Shown: in pieces, positions 1-11,511 of the stretch | Position numbering within the stretch: the stretch's first letter is position 1 | How the letters are laid out: the number at the start of each line of letters is the position of its first letter | DNA from: Baylisascaris procyonis | Taxonomy: Eukaryota > Nematoda > Chromadorea > Rhabditida > Ascarididae | Reading direction: 5' to 3' | Length of the DNA stretch: 64,000 bases | Assembly: GCA_037389465.1 (NCBI GenBank) | Contig: JAZARR010000281.1 | Span: 62,001 to 126,000 of the forward strand | Notes under the pieces: model-generated | What the model was told of the DNA's origin: nothing | What the model saw: only the letters and a program-made list of their open reading frames with translations | Databases searched by the model: none | Program-made: the position numbers and the translations under genes

Positions 1-374
1 ACAAAATATGATGATATTGCGGTGATTTCAACGGTTGTTCGTGTCAAATAGATGCCTATAAGTGGCGAGTAGTTCACAAAACATGATGATATTGCGGTGA
101 ATTCAAGGTTGTTTTTGTCAACCAGATGCCTATAAGTTGCGAGTAGTTCACAAAACATGATGATATTGCTGTGAATTCAACGGTTGTTTGTGTCAACCAG
201 ATGCCTATAAGTGGCGAGTAGTTCACAAAACATGATGATATTGCTGTGAATTCAACGGTTGTTTGTGTCAACTAGATGCCTATAAGTTGCGAGTAGTTCA
301 CAAAACATGATGATATTGCTGTGAACTCAACGGTTGTTTGTGTCAAATAGATGCCTATAAGTGGCGAGTAGTTC
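1..374. repeat. Five-monomer composite block, copy 1
   Basis: Monomers in order: (1) C7T, A26T, T40C, C48A; (2) a 74-bp unit at 76-149 with C32 deleted, G41T, T49C and G64T; (3) G21T with T49C; (4) G21T with G64T; (5) G21T, T27C and C48A. The order of markers recurs 748 bp downstream, so the five units appear to have been copied together. The first base of the window falls exactly at a monomer start by chance. Confidence 0.85.
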
Positions 375-748
375 ACAAAACATGATGATATTGCCTGAAT
401 TCAACGGTTGTTTGTGTCAACTAGATGCCTATAAGTGGCGAGTAGTTCACAAAACATGATGATATTGCTGTGAATTCAACGGTTGTTTGTGTCAACTAGA
501 TGCCTATAAGTGGCGAGTAGTTCACAAAACATGATGATATTGCTGTGAATTCAACGGTTGTTCGTGTCAACTAGATGCCTGTAAGTGGCGAGTAGTTGAC
601 AAAACATGATGATATTGCTGTGAATTCAACGGTTGTTTGTGTCAACTGGATGCCTCTAAGTGGCGAGTAGTTCACAAAACATGATGATATTGCTGTGAAT
701 TCAACGGTTGTTTGTGTCAACTAGATGCCTATAAGTGGCGAGTAGTTC

Positions 749-1122
749 ACAAAACATGATGATATTGCGGTGAATTCAACGGTTGTTCGTGTCAACTAGA
801 TGCCTATAAGTGGCGAGTAGTTCACAAAACATGATGATATTGCGGTGAATTCAAGGTTGTTTTTGTCAACCAGATGCCTATAAGTTGCGAGTAGTTCACA
901 AAACATGATGATATTGCTGTGAATTCAACGGTTGTTTGTGTCAACTAGATGCCTCTAAGTGGCGAGTAGTTCACAAAACATGATGATATTGCTGTGAATT
1001 CAACGGTTGTTTGTGTCAACTAGATGCCTATAAGTTGCGAGTAGTTCACAAAACATGATGATATTGCTGTGAACTCAACGGTTGTTTGTGTCAAATAGAT
1101 GCCTATAAGTGGCGAGTAGTTC
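749..1122. repeat. Five-monomer composite block, copy 2
   Basis: This repeats the marker order of 1-374 at an offset of 748 bp (10 monomers, two of them 74 bp): a T40C unit; a delC32/G41T/T49C/G64T unit at 824-897; a G21T unit, here with A58C; a G21T/G64T unit; and a G21T/T27C/C48A unit. Differences from copy 1 are confined to a few sites (C7T and A26T absent, T48 state and A58C in the third unit). A related block starts at 1273 with a C7T/T40C/C48A unit followed by a shortened delC32 unit. Confidence 0.85.
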
Positions 1123-1870
1123 ACAAAACATGATGATATTGCGGTGAATTCAACGGTTGTTTGTGTCAACTAGATGCCTATAAGTGGCGAGTAGTTCACA
1201 AAACATGATGATATTGCTGTGAATTCAACGGTTGTTTGTGTCAACTAGATGCCTATAAGTGGCGAGTAGTTCACAAAATATGATGATATTGCGGTGAATT
1301 CAACGGTTGTTCGTGTCAAATAGATGCCTATAAGTGGCGAGTAGTTCACAAAACATGATGATATTGCGGTGAATTCAAGGTTGTTTTGTCAACCAGATGC
1401 CTATAAGTGGCGAGTAGTTCACAAAACATGATGATATTGCTGTGAATTCAACGGTTGTTTGTGTCAACCAGATGCCTCTAAGTGGCGAGTAGTTCACAAA
1501 ACATGATGATATTGCTGTGAATTCAACGGTTGTTTGTGTCAACTAGATGCCTATAAGTTGCGAGTAGTTCACAAAACATGATGATATTGCTGTGAATTCA
1601 ACGGTTGTTTGTGTCAACCAGATGCCTATAAGTGGCGAGTAGTTCACAAAACATGATGATATTGCTGTGAATTCAACGGTTGTTTGTGTCAACTAGATGC
1701 CTATAAGTTGCGAGTAGTTCACAAAACATGATGATATTGCTGTGAATTCAACGGTTGTTTGTGTCAACTAGATGCCTATAAGTTGCGAGTAGTTCACAAA
1801 ACATGATGATATTGCTGTGAATTCAACGGTTGTTTTTGTCAAATAGATGCCTATAAGTGGCGAGTAGTTC

Positions 1871-2013
1871 ACAAAATATGATATTGCGGTGAATTCAAGG
1901 TTGTTTGTGTCAACCAGATGCCTATAATTGGCGAGTAGTTCACAAAATATGATATTGCGGTGAATTCAACGGTTGTTCGTGTCAAATAGATGCCTATAAG
2001 TGGCGAGTAGTTC
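1871..2013. repeat. Shortened monomers of 71 bp and 72 bp in tandem
   Basis: 1871-1941 is a 71-bp unit lacking one of the two ATG triplets at positions 8-13 and also lacking C32. 1942-2013 is a 72-bp unit with the triplet loss only, plus T40C and C48A. Both begin ACAAAATATGATATTG. Other 71-bp units with both losses lie at 3137-3207, 7027-7097 and 8894-8964, and a related 72-bp unit lies at 52873-52944. Replication slippage in the direct ATGATGAT repeat explains the triplet loss. The repeated pairing with delC32 points to copying of one founder monomer. Confidence 0.88.
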
Positions 2014-2836
2014 ACAAAACATGATGATATTGCGGTGAATTCAACGGTTGTTTGTGTCAACCAGATGCCTCTAATTGGCGAGTAGTTCACAAAACATGAT
2101 GATATTGCGGTGAATTCAACGATTGTTTGTGTCAACTAGATGCCTATAAGTGGCGAGTAGTTCACAAAACATGATGATATTGCGGTGAATTCAACGGTTG
2201 TTTGTGTCAACTGATGCCTATAAGTGGCGAGTAGTTCACAAAACATGATGATATTGCGGTGAATTCAACGGTTGTTCGTGTCAACTAGATGCCTATAAGT
2301 GGCGAGTAGTTCACAAAACATGATGATATTGCGGTGAATTCAAGGTTGTTTGTGTCAACTAGATGCCTATAAGTGGCGAGTAGTTCACAAAACATGATGA
2401 TATTGCTGTGAATTCAACGGTTGTTTGTGTCAACCAGATGCCTCTAAGTGGCGAGTAGTTCACAAAACATGATGATATTGCTGTGAATTCAACGGTTGTT
2501 TGTGTCAACTAGATGCCTATAAGTTGCGAGTAGTTCACAAAACATGATGATATTGCTGTGAATTCAACGGTTGTTTGTGTCAACCAGATGCCTCTAAGTG
2601 GCGAGTAGTTCACAAAACATGATGATATTGCTGTGAATTCAACGGTTGTTTGTGTCAACTAGATGCCTATAAGTTGCGAGTAGTTCACAAAACATGATGA
2701 TATTGCTGTGAATTCAACGGTTGTTTGTGTCAACTAGATGCCTATAAGTTGCGAGTAGTTCACAAAACATGATGATATTGCTGTGAATTCAACGGTTGTT
2801 TGTGTCAACTAGATGCCTATAAGTGGCGAGTAGTTC
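2014..2836. repeat. Eleven-monomer block, copy 1 (823-bp offset)
   Basis: The block opens with a T49C/A58C monomer whose next segment reads CTCTAATTGG, followed by a G34A (CGATTG) unit, an intervening unit, a T40C unit and a delC32 unit, then alternating G21T units with and without G64T. The same opening series restarts at 2837, giving an 823-bp offset (11 monomers less 2 bases). The third unit is 73 bp because TA or AG is missing from CTAG. Confidence 0.8.
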
Positions 2837-3660
2837 ACAAAACATGATGATATTGCTGTGAATTCAACGGTTGTTTGTGTCAACCAGATGCCTCTAATTG
2901 GCGAGTAGTTCACAAAACATGATGATATTGCGGTGAATTCAACGATTGTTTGTGTCAACTAGATGCCTATAAGTGGCGAGTAGTTCACAAAACATGATGA
3001 TATTGCGGTGAATTCAACGGTTGTTTGTGTCAACTAGATGCCTATAAGTGGCGAGTAGTTCACAAAACATGATGATACTGCGGTGAATTCAACGGTTGTT
3101 CGTGTCAACTAGATGCCTATAAGTGGCGAGTAGTTCACAAAATATGATATTGCGGTGAATTCAAGGTTGTTTGTGTCAACCAGATGCCTATAAGTTGCGA
3201 GTAGTTCACAAAACATGATGATATTGCTGTGAATTCAACGGTTGTTTGTGTCAACTAGATGCCTATAAGTGGCGAGTAGTTCACAAAACATGATGATATT
3301 GCGGTGAATTCAACGGTTGTTTGTGTCAACTAGATGCCTATAAGTGGCGAGTAGTTCACAAAACATGATGATATTGCGGTGAATTCAACGGTTGTTTGTG
3401 TCAACTGATGCCTATAAGTGGCGAGTAGTTCACAAAACATGATGATATTGCGGTGAATTCAACGGTTGTTTGTGTCAACTAGATGCCTATAAGTGGCGAG
3501 TAGTTCACAAAACATGATGATATTGCTGTGAATTCAACGGTTGTTTGTGTCAACCAGATGCCTATAAGTGGCGAGTAGTTCACAAAACATGATGATATTG
3601 CTGTGAATTCAACGGTTGTTTGTGTCAACTAGATGCCTATAAGTTGCGAGTAGTTCACAA
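2837..3660. repeat. Eleven-monomer block, copy 2 (partly diverged)
   Basis: This restarts the marker series of 2014-2836: a T49C/A58C unit with CTCTAATTGG, a G34A unit, a plain unit, a T40C unit and a delC32 unit, the last now the 71-bp form at 3137-3207. The agreement decays afterwards: some units keep GCGGTG where copy 1 has GCTGTG. The right edge is therefore approximate. Confidence 0.7.
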
Positions 3661-6600
3661 AACATGATGATATTGCTGTGAATTCAACGGTTGTTTGTGT
3701 CAACTAGATGCCTATAAGTTGCGAGTAGTTCACAAAACATGATGATATTGCTGTGAATTCAACGGTTGTTTGTGTCAACTAGATGCCTATAAGTGGCGAG
3801 TAGTTCACAAAACATGATGATATTGCGGTGAATTCAACGGTTGTTTGTGTCAACTAGATGCCTATAAGTGGCGAGTAGTTCACAAAACATGATGATATTG
3901 CGGTGAATTCAACGGTTGTTTGTGTCAACTAGATGCCTATAAGTGGCGAGTAGTTCACAAAACATGATGATATTGCGTTGAATTCAACGGTTGTTTGTGT
4001 CAACTAGATGCCTATAAGTGGCGAGTAGTTCACAAAACATGATGATATTGCTGTGAATTCAACGGTTGTTTGTGTCAACTAGATGCCTATAAGTTGCGAG
4101 TAGTTCACAAAACATGATGATATTGCGGTGAATTCAACGGTTGTTTGTGTCAACTAGATGCCTATAAGTTGCGAGTAGTTCACAAAACATGATGATATTG
4201 CTGTGAATTCAACGGTTGTTTGTGTCAACTAGATGCCTATAAGTTGCGAGTAGTTCACAAAACATGATGATATTGCTGTGAATTCAACGGTTGTTTGTGT
4301 CAACTAGATGCCTATAAGTTGCGAGTAGTTCACAAAACATGATGATATTGCTGTGAATTCAACGGTTGTTTGTGTCAACTAGATGCCTATAAGTGGCGAG
4401 TAGTTCACAAAACATGATGATATTGCGGTGAATTCAACGGTTGTTTGTGTCAACTAGATGCCTATAAGTTGCGAGTAGTTCACAAAACATGATGATATTG
4501 CGGTGAATTCAACGGTTGTTCGTGTCAACTAGATGCCTCTAAGTGGCGAGTAGTTCACAAAACATGATGATATTGCGGTGAATTCAACGGTTGTTTGTGT
4601 CAACTAGATGCCTATAAGTGGCGAGTAGTTCACAAAACATGATGATATTGCGGTGAATTCAACGGTTGTTTGTGTCAACTAGATGCCTATAAGTGGCGAG
4701 TAGTTCACAAAACATGATGATATTGCGGTGAATTCAACGGTTGTTTGTGTCAACTAGATGCCTATAAGTGGCGAGTAGTTCACAAAACATGATGATATTG
4801 CGGTGAATTCAACGGTTGTTTGTGTCAACTAGATGCCTATAAGTGGCGAGTAGTTCACAAAACATGATGATATTGCGGTGAATTCAAGGTTGTTTGTGTC
4901 AACTAGATGCCTATAAGTGGCGAGTAGTTCACAAAACATGATGATATTGCTGTGAATTCAACGGTTGTTTGTGTCAACTAGATGCCTATAAGTGGCGAGT
5001 AGTTCACAAAACATGATGATATTGCTGTGAATTCAACGGTTGTTTGTGTCAACTAGATGCCTATAAGTGGCGAGTAGTTCACAAAACATGATGATATTGC
5101 TGTGAATTCAACGGTTGTTTGTGTCAACTAGATGCCTATAAGTGGCGAGTAGTTCACAAAACATGATGATATTGCGGTGAATTCAACGGTTGTTCGTGTC
5201 AACTAGATGCCTATAAGTGGCGAGTAGTTCACAAAACATGATGATATTGCGGTGAATTCAACGGTTGTTTGTGTCAACTAGATGCCTATAAGTGGCGAGT
5301 AGTTCACAAAACATGATGATATTGCTGTGAATTCAACGGTTGTTTGTGTCAACTAGATGCCTATAAGTGGCGAGTAGTTCACAAAACATGATGATATTGC
5401 TGTGAATTCAACGGTTGTTTGTGTCAACTAGATGCCTATAAGTGGCGAGTAGTTCACAAAACATGATGATATTGCTGTGAATTCAACGGTTGTTTGTGTC
5501 AACTAGATGCCTATAAGTGGCGAGTAGTTCACAAAACATGATGATATTGCTGTGAATTCAACGGTTGTTTGTGTCAACTAGATGCCTATAAGTGGCGAGT
5601 AGTTCACAAAACATGATGATATTGCGGTGAATTCAACGGTTGTTTGTGTCAACTAGATGCCTATAAGTGGCGAGTAGTTCACAAAACATGATGATATTGC
5701 GGTGAATTCAACGGTTGTTTGTGTCAACTAGATGCCTATAAGTGGCGAGTAGTTCACAAAACATGATGATATTGCGGTGAATTCAACGGTTGTTCGTGTC
5801 AACTAGATGCCTATAAGTGGCGAGTAGTTCACAAAATGATGATATTGCGGTGAATTCAAGGTTGTTTGTGTCAACTAGATGCCTATAAGTGGCGAGTAGT
5901 TCACAAAACATGATGATATTGCTGTGAATTCAACGGTTGTTTGTGTCAACTAGATGCCTATAAGTGGCGAGTAGTTCACAAAACATGAAGATATTGCGGT
6001 GAATTCAACCGTTGTTTGTTTCAACCAGATGCCTATAAGTGGCGAGTAGTTCACAAAACATGATGATATTGCGGTGAATTCAACGGTTGTTTGTGTCAAC
6101 TAGATGCCTATAAGTGGCGAGTAGTTCACAAAACATGATGATATTGCTGTGAATTCAACGGTTGTTTGTGTCAACTAGATGCCTATAAGTGGCGAGTAGT
6201 TCACAAAACATGATGATATTGCTGTGAATTCAACGGTTGTTTGTGTCAACTAGATGCCTATAAGTTGCGAGTAGTTCACAAAAGATGATGATATTGCTGT
6301 GAATTGAACGGTTGTTTGTGTCAACTAGATCACTATAAGTGGCGAGTAGTTCACAAAACATGATGATGTTGCGGTGAATTCAACGGTTGTTTCTGTCAAC
6401 AAGATGCCTATAAGTGGCGAGTAGTTCACAAAACATGATGATATTGCGGTGAATTCAACGGTTGTTTGTGTCAACTAGATGCCTATAAGTGGCGAGTAGT
6501 TCACAAAACATGATGATATTGCGGTGAATTCAACGGTTGTTTGTGTCAACTAGATGCCTATAAGTGGCGAGTAGTTCACAAAACATGATGATATTGCGTT

Positions 6601-9600
6601 GAATTCAACGGTTGTTTGTGTCAACTAGATGCCTATAAGTGGCGAGTAGTTCACAAAACATGATGATATTGCGGTGAATTCAACGGTTGTTTGTGTCAAC
6701 AGATGCCTATAAGTGGCGAGTAGTTCACAAAACATGATGATATTGCGGTGAATTCAACGGTTGTTTGTGTCAACTAGATGCCTATAAGTGGCGAGTAGTT
6801 CACAAAACATGATGATATTGCTGTGAATTCAACGGTTGTTTGTGTCAACTAGATGCCTATAAGTGGCGAGTAGTTCACAAAACATGATGATATTGCTGTG
6901 AATTCAACGGTTGTTTGTGTCAACTAGATGCCTATAAGTGGCGAGTAGTTCACAAAATATGATGATACTGCGGTGATTTCAACGGTTGTTCGTGTCAACT
7001 ACATGCCTATAACTGGCGAGTAGTTCACAAAATATGATATTGCGGTGAATTCAAGGTTGTTTGTGTCAACTAGATACCTATAAGTGGCGAGTAGTTCACA
7101 AAACATGATGATATTGCGTTGAATTCAACGGTTGTTTGTGTCAACTAGATGCCTATAAGTGGCGAGTAGTTCACAAAACATGATGACATTGCGGTGAATT
7201 CAACGGTTGTTTGTGTCAACTAAATGCGCATAAGTGGCGAGTAGTTCACAAAACATGATGATATTGCTGTGAATTCAACGGTTGTTTGTGTCAACTAGAT
7301 GCCTATAAGTGGCGAGTAGTTCACAAAACATGATGATATTGCGGTGAATTCAACGGTTGTTTGTGTCAACAGATGCCTATAAGTGGCGAGTAGTTCACAA
7401 AACATTATGATATTGCGGTGAATTCAAGGTTGTTTGTGTCAACCAGATGCCTGTAAGTGGCGAGTAGTTCACAAAACATGATGATATTGCGGTGAATTCA
7501 AGGTTGTTTGTGTCAACCAGATGCCTCTAATTGGCGAGCAGTTCACAAAACATGGTGATATTGCTGCGAATTCAACGGTTGTTTGTGTCAACTAGATGCC
7601 TATAAGTGGCGAGTAGTTCACAAAACATGACGATATTGCGGTGAATTCAACGGTTGTTTGTGTCCACTAGATGCCTATAAGTGGCGAGTAGTTCACAAAA
7701 CATGATGATATTGCGGTGAATTCAACGGTTGTTCGTGTCAACTAGATGCCTATAAGTGGCGAGTAGTTCACAAAACATGATGATATTGCGGTGAATTCAA
7801 GGTTGTTTGTGTCAACTAGATGCCTATAAGTGGCGAGTAGTTCACAAAACATGATGATATTGCTGTGAATTCAACGGTTGTTTGTGTCAACTAGATGCCT
7901 ATAAGTGGCGAGTAGTTCACAAAACATGATGATATTGCTGTGAATTCAACGGTTGTTTGTGTCAACTAGATGCCTATAAGTGGCGAGTAGTTCACAAAAC
8001 ATGATGATATTGCGGTGAATTCAACGGTTGTTTGTGTCAACTAGATGCCTATAAGTGGCGAGTAGTTCACAAAACATGATGATATTGCGGTGAATTCAAC
8101 GGTTGTTTGTGTCAACTAGATGCCTATAAGTGGCGAGTAGTTCACAAAACATGATGATATTGCGGTGAATTCAACGGTTGTTTGTGTCAACTAGATGCCT
8201 ATAAGTGGCGAGTAGTTCACAAAACATGATGATATTGCGGTGAATTCAACGGTTGTTTGTGTCAACTAGATGCCTATAAGTGGCGAGTAGTTCACAAAAC
8301 ATGATGATATTGCGGTGAATTCAACGGTTGTTCGTGTCAACTAGATGCCTATAAGTGGCGAGTAGTTCACAAAACATGATGATATTGCGGTGAATTCAAC
8401 GGTTGTTTGTGTCAACTAGATGCCTATAAGTGGCGAGTAGTTCACAAAACATGATGATATTGCGGTGAATTCAACGGTTGTTTGTGTCAACTAGATGCCT
8501 ATAAGTGGCGAGTAGTTCACAAAACATGATGATATTGCGGTGAATTCAACGGTTGTTTGTGTCAACTAGATGCCTATAAGTGGCGAGTAGTTCACAAAAC
8601 ATGATGATATTGCGGTGAATTCAACGGTTGTTTGTGTCAACTAGATGCCTATAAGTGGCGAGTAGTTCACAAAACATGATGATATTGCGGTGAATTCAAC
8701 GGTTGTTTGTGTCAACTAGATGCCTATAAGTGGCGAGTAGTTCACAAAACATGATGATATTGCTGTGAATTCAACGGTTGTTTGTGTCAACTAGATGCCT
8801 ATAAGTGGCGAGTAGTTCACAAAACATGATGATATTGCGGTGAATTCAACGGTTGTTTGTGTCAACTAGATGCCTATAAGTGGCGAGTAGTTCACAAAAT
8901 ATGATATTGCGGTGAATTCAAGGTTGTTTGTGTCAACCAGATGCCTATAAGTGGCGAGTAGTTCACAAAACATGATGATATTGCGGTGAATTCAACGGTT
9001 GTTTGTGTCAACTAGATGCCTATAAGTGGCGAGTAGTTCACAAAACATGATGATATTGCTGTGAATTCAACGGTTGTTTGTGTCAACTAGATGCCTATAA
9101 GTTGCGAGTAGTTCACAAAACATGATGATATTGCGGTGAATTCAACGGTTGTTTGTGTCAACTAGATGCCTATAAGTGGCGAGTAGTTCACAAAACATGA
9201 TGATATTGCGGTGAATTCAACGGTTGTTTGTGTCAACTAGATGCCTATAAGTGGCGAGTAGTTCACAAAACATGATGATATTGCGGTGAATTCAAGGTTG
9301 TTTGTGTCAACTAGATGCCTATAAGTGGCGAGTAGTTCACAAAACATGATGATATTGCTGTGAATTCAACGGTTGTTTGTGTCAACTAGATGCCTATAAG
9401 TGGCGAGTAGTTCACAAAACATGATGATATTGCGGTGAATTCAACGGTTGTTCGTGTCAACTAGATGCCTATAAGTGGCGAGTAGTTCACAAAACATGAT
9501 GATATTGCGGTGAATTCAACGGTTGTTTGTGTCAACTAGATGCCTATAAGTGGCGAGTAGTTCACAAAACATGATGATATTGCGGTGAATTCAACGGTTG

Positions 9601-9713
9601 TTTGTGTCAACTAGATGCCTATAAGTGGCGAGTAGTTCACAAAACATGATGATATTGCGGTGAATTCAACGGTTGTTTGTGTCAACTAGATGCCTATAAG
9701 TGGCGAGTAGTTC

Positions 9714-10612
9714 ACAAAACATGATGATATTGCTGTGAATTCAACGGTTGTTTGTGTCAACTAGATGCCTATAAGTGGCGAGTAGTTCACAAAACATGAT
9801 GATATTGCGGTGAATTCAACGGTTGTTTGTGTCAACTAGATGCCTATAAGTGGCGAGTAGTTCACAAAACATGATGATATTGCTGTGAATTCAACGGTTG
9901 TTTGTGTCAACTAGATGCCTATAAGTGGCGAGTAGTTCACAAAACATGATGATATTGCTGTGAATTCAACGGTTGTTTGTGTCAACTAGATGCCTATAAG
10001 TGGCGAGTAGTTCACAAAACATGATGATATTGCTGTGAATTCAACGGTTGTTTGTGTCAACTAGATGCCTATAAGTGGCGAGTAGTTCACAAAACATGAT
10101 GATATTGCGGTGAATTCAACGGTTGTTTGTGTCAACTAGATGCCTATAAGTGGCGAGTAGTTCACAAAACATGATGATATTGCGGTGAATTCAAGGTTGT
10201 TTGTGTCAACTAGATGCCTATAAGTGGCGAGTAGTTCACAAAACATGATGATATTGCTGTGAACTCAACGGTTGTTTGTGTCAACTAGATGCCTATAAGT
10301 GGCGAGTAGTTCACAAAACATGATGATATTGCGGTGAATTCAACGGTTGTTTGTGTCAACTAGATGCCTATAAGTTGCGAGTAGTTCACAAAACATGATG
10401 ATATTGCGGTGAATTCAACGGTTGTTTGTGTCAACTAGATGCCTATAAGTGGCGAGTAGTTCACAAAACATGATGATATTGCGGTGAATTCAACGGTTGT
10501 TTGTGTCAACTAGATGCCTATAAGTGGCGAGTAGTTCACAAAACATGATGATATTGCGGTGAATTCAACGGTTGTTTGTGTCAACTAGATGCCTATAAGT
10601 GGCGAGTAGTTC
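9714..10612. repeat. Twelve-monomer duplicated segment, copy 1 (899 bp)
   Basis: Within otherwise consensus units, G21T occurs at 9734, 9884, 9959 and 10034, that is in monomers 1, 3, 4 and 5 of the series, with the consensus state between. Exactly the same spacing occurs at 10633, 10783, 10858 and 10933. Every pair is 899 bp apart, which is 12 monomers including one 74-bp delC32 unit near 10190. The duplicated length may extend a few consensus units further on either side, where there is no marker. Confidence 0.85.
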
Positions 10613-11511
10613 ACAAAACATGATGATATTGCTGTGAATTCAACGGTTGTTTGTGTCAACTAGATGCCTATAAGTGGCGAGTAGTTCACAAAACATGATG
10701 ATATTGCGGTGAATTCAACGGTTGTTTGTGTCAACTAGATGCCTATAAGTGGCGAGTAGTTCACAAAACATGATGATATTGCTGTGAATTCAACGGTTGT
10801 TTGTGTCAACTAGATGCCTATAAGTGGCGAGTAGTTCACAAAACATGATGATATTGCTGTGAATTCAACGGTTGTTTGTGTCAACTAGATGCCTATAAGT
10901 GGCGAGTAGTTCACAAAACATGATGATATTGCTGTGAATTCAACGGTTGTTTGTGTCAACTAGATGCCTATAAGTGGCGAGTAGTTCACAAAACATGATG
11001 ATATTGCGGTGAATTCAACGGTTGTTTGTGTCAACTAGATGCCTATAAGTGGCGAGTAGTTCACAAAACATGATGATATTGCGGTGAATTCAACGGTTGT
11101 TTGTGTCAACTAGATGCCTATAAGTGGCGAGTAGTTCACAAAACATGATGATATTGCGGTGAATTCAACGGTTGTTTGTGTCAACTAGATGCCTATAAGT
11201 GGCGAGTAGTTCACAAAACATGATGATATTGCGGTGAATTCAACGGCTGTTTGTGTCAACTAGATGCCTGTAAGTGGCGAGTAGTTCACAAAACATGATG
11301 ATATTGCGGTGAATTCAACGGTTGTTTGTGTCAACTAGATGCCTATAAGTGGCGAGTAGTTCACAAAACATGATGATATTGCTGTGAATTCAACGGTTGT
11401 TTGTGTCAACTAGATGCCTATAAGTTGCGAGTAGTTCACAAAACATGATGATATTGCTGTGAATTCAACGGTTGTTTGTGTCAACTAGATGCCTATAAGT
11501 GGCGAGTAGTT
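10613..11511. repeat. Twelve-monomer duplicated segment, copy 2
   Basis: This carries the G21T series at 10633, 10783, 10858 and 10933, displaced by 899 bp from copy 1. The delC32 and T27C units that follow the series in copy 1 are absent here, so identity is demonstrable only over about the first six monomers. The annotated right end is a projection from the 899-bp offset. Confidence 0.7.

Larger units (their letters stand above)
1..9413. repeat. Left mosaic zone of variant monomers
   Basis: Neighbouring monomers differ from each other at a limited set of recurring sites: G21T (GCTGTG), G22T, A26T or T27C (both destroy EcoRI), deletion of C32, G34A, T40C (TTCGTG), C48A (CAAATAG), T49C (CAACCAG), A58C (CCTCTA) and G64T (GTTGCG). 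The same combinations recur in the same order at several places, so the zone consists of shuffled multi-monomer blocks. Variant density falls from left to right. Odd single copies include 6280-6354, with AATTGA in place of the EcoRI site and GATCAC in place of GATGCC. No open frame or unique sequence interrupts it. Confidence 0.93.
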
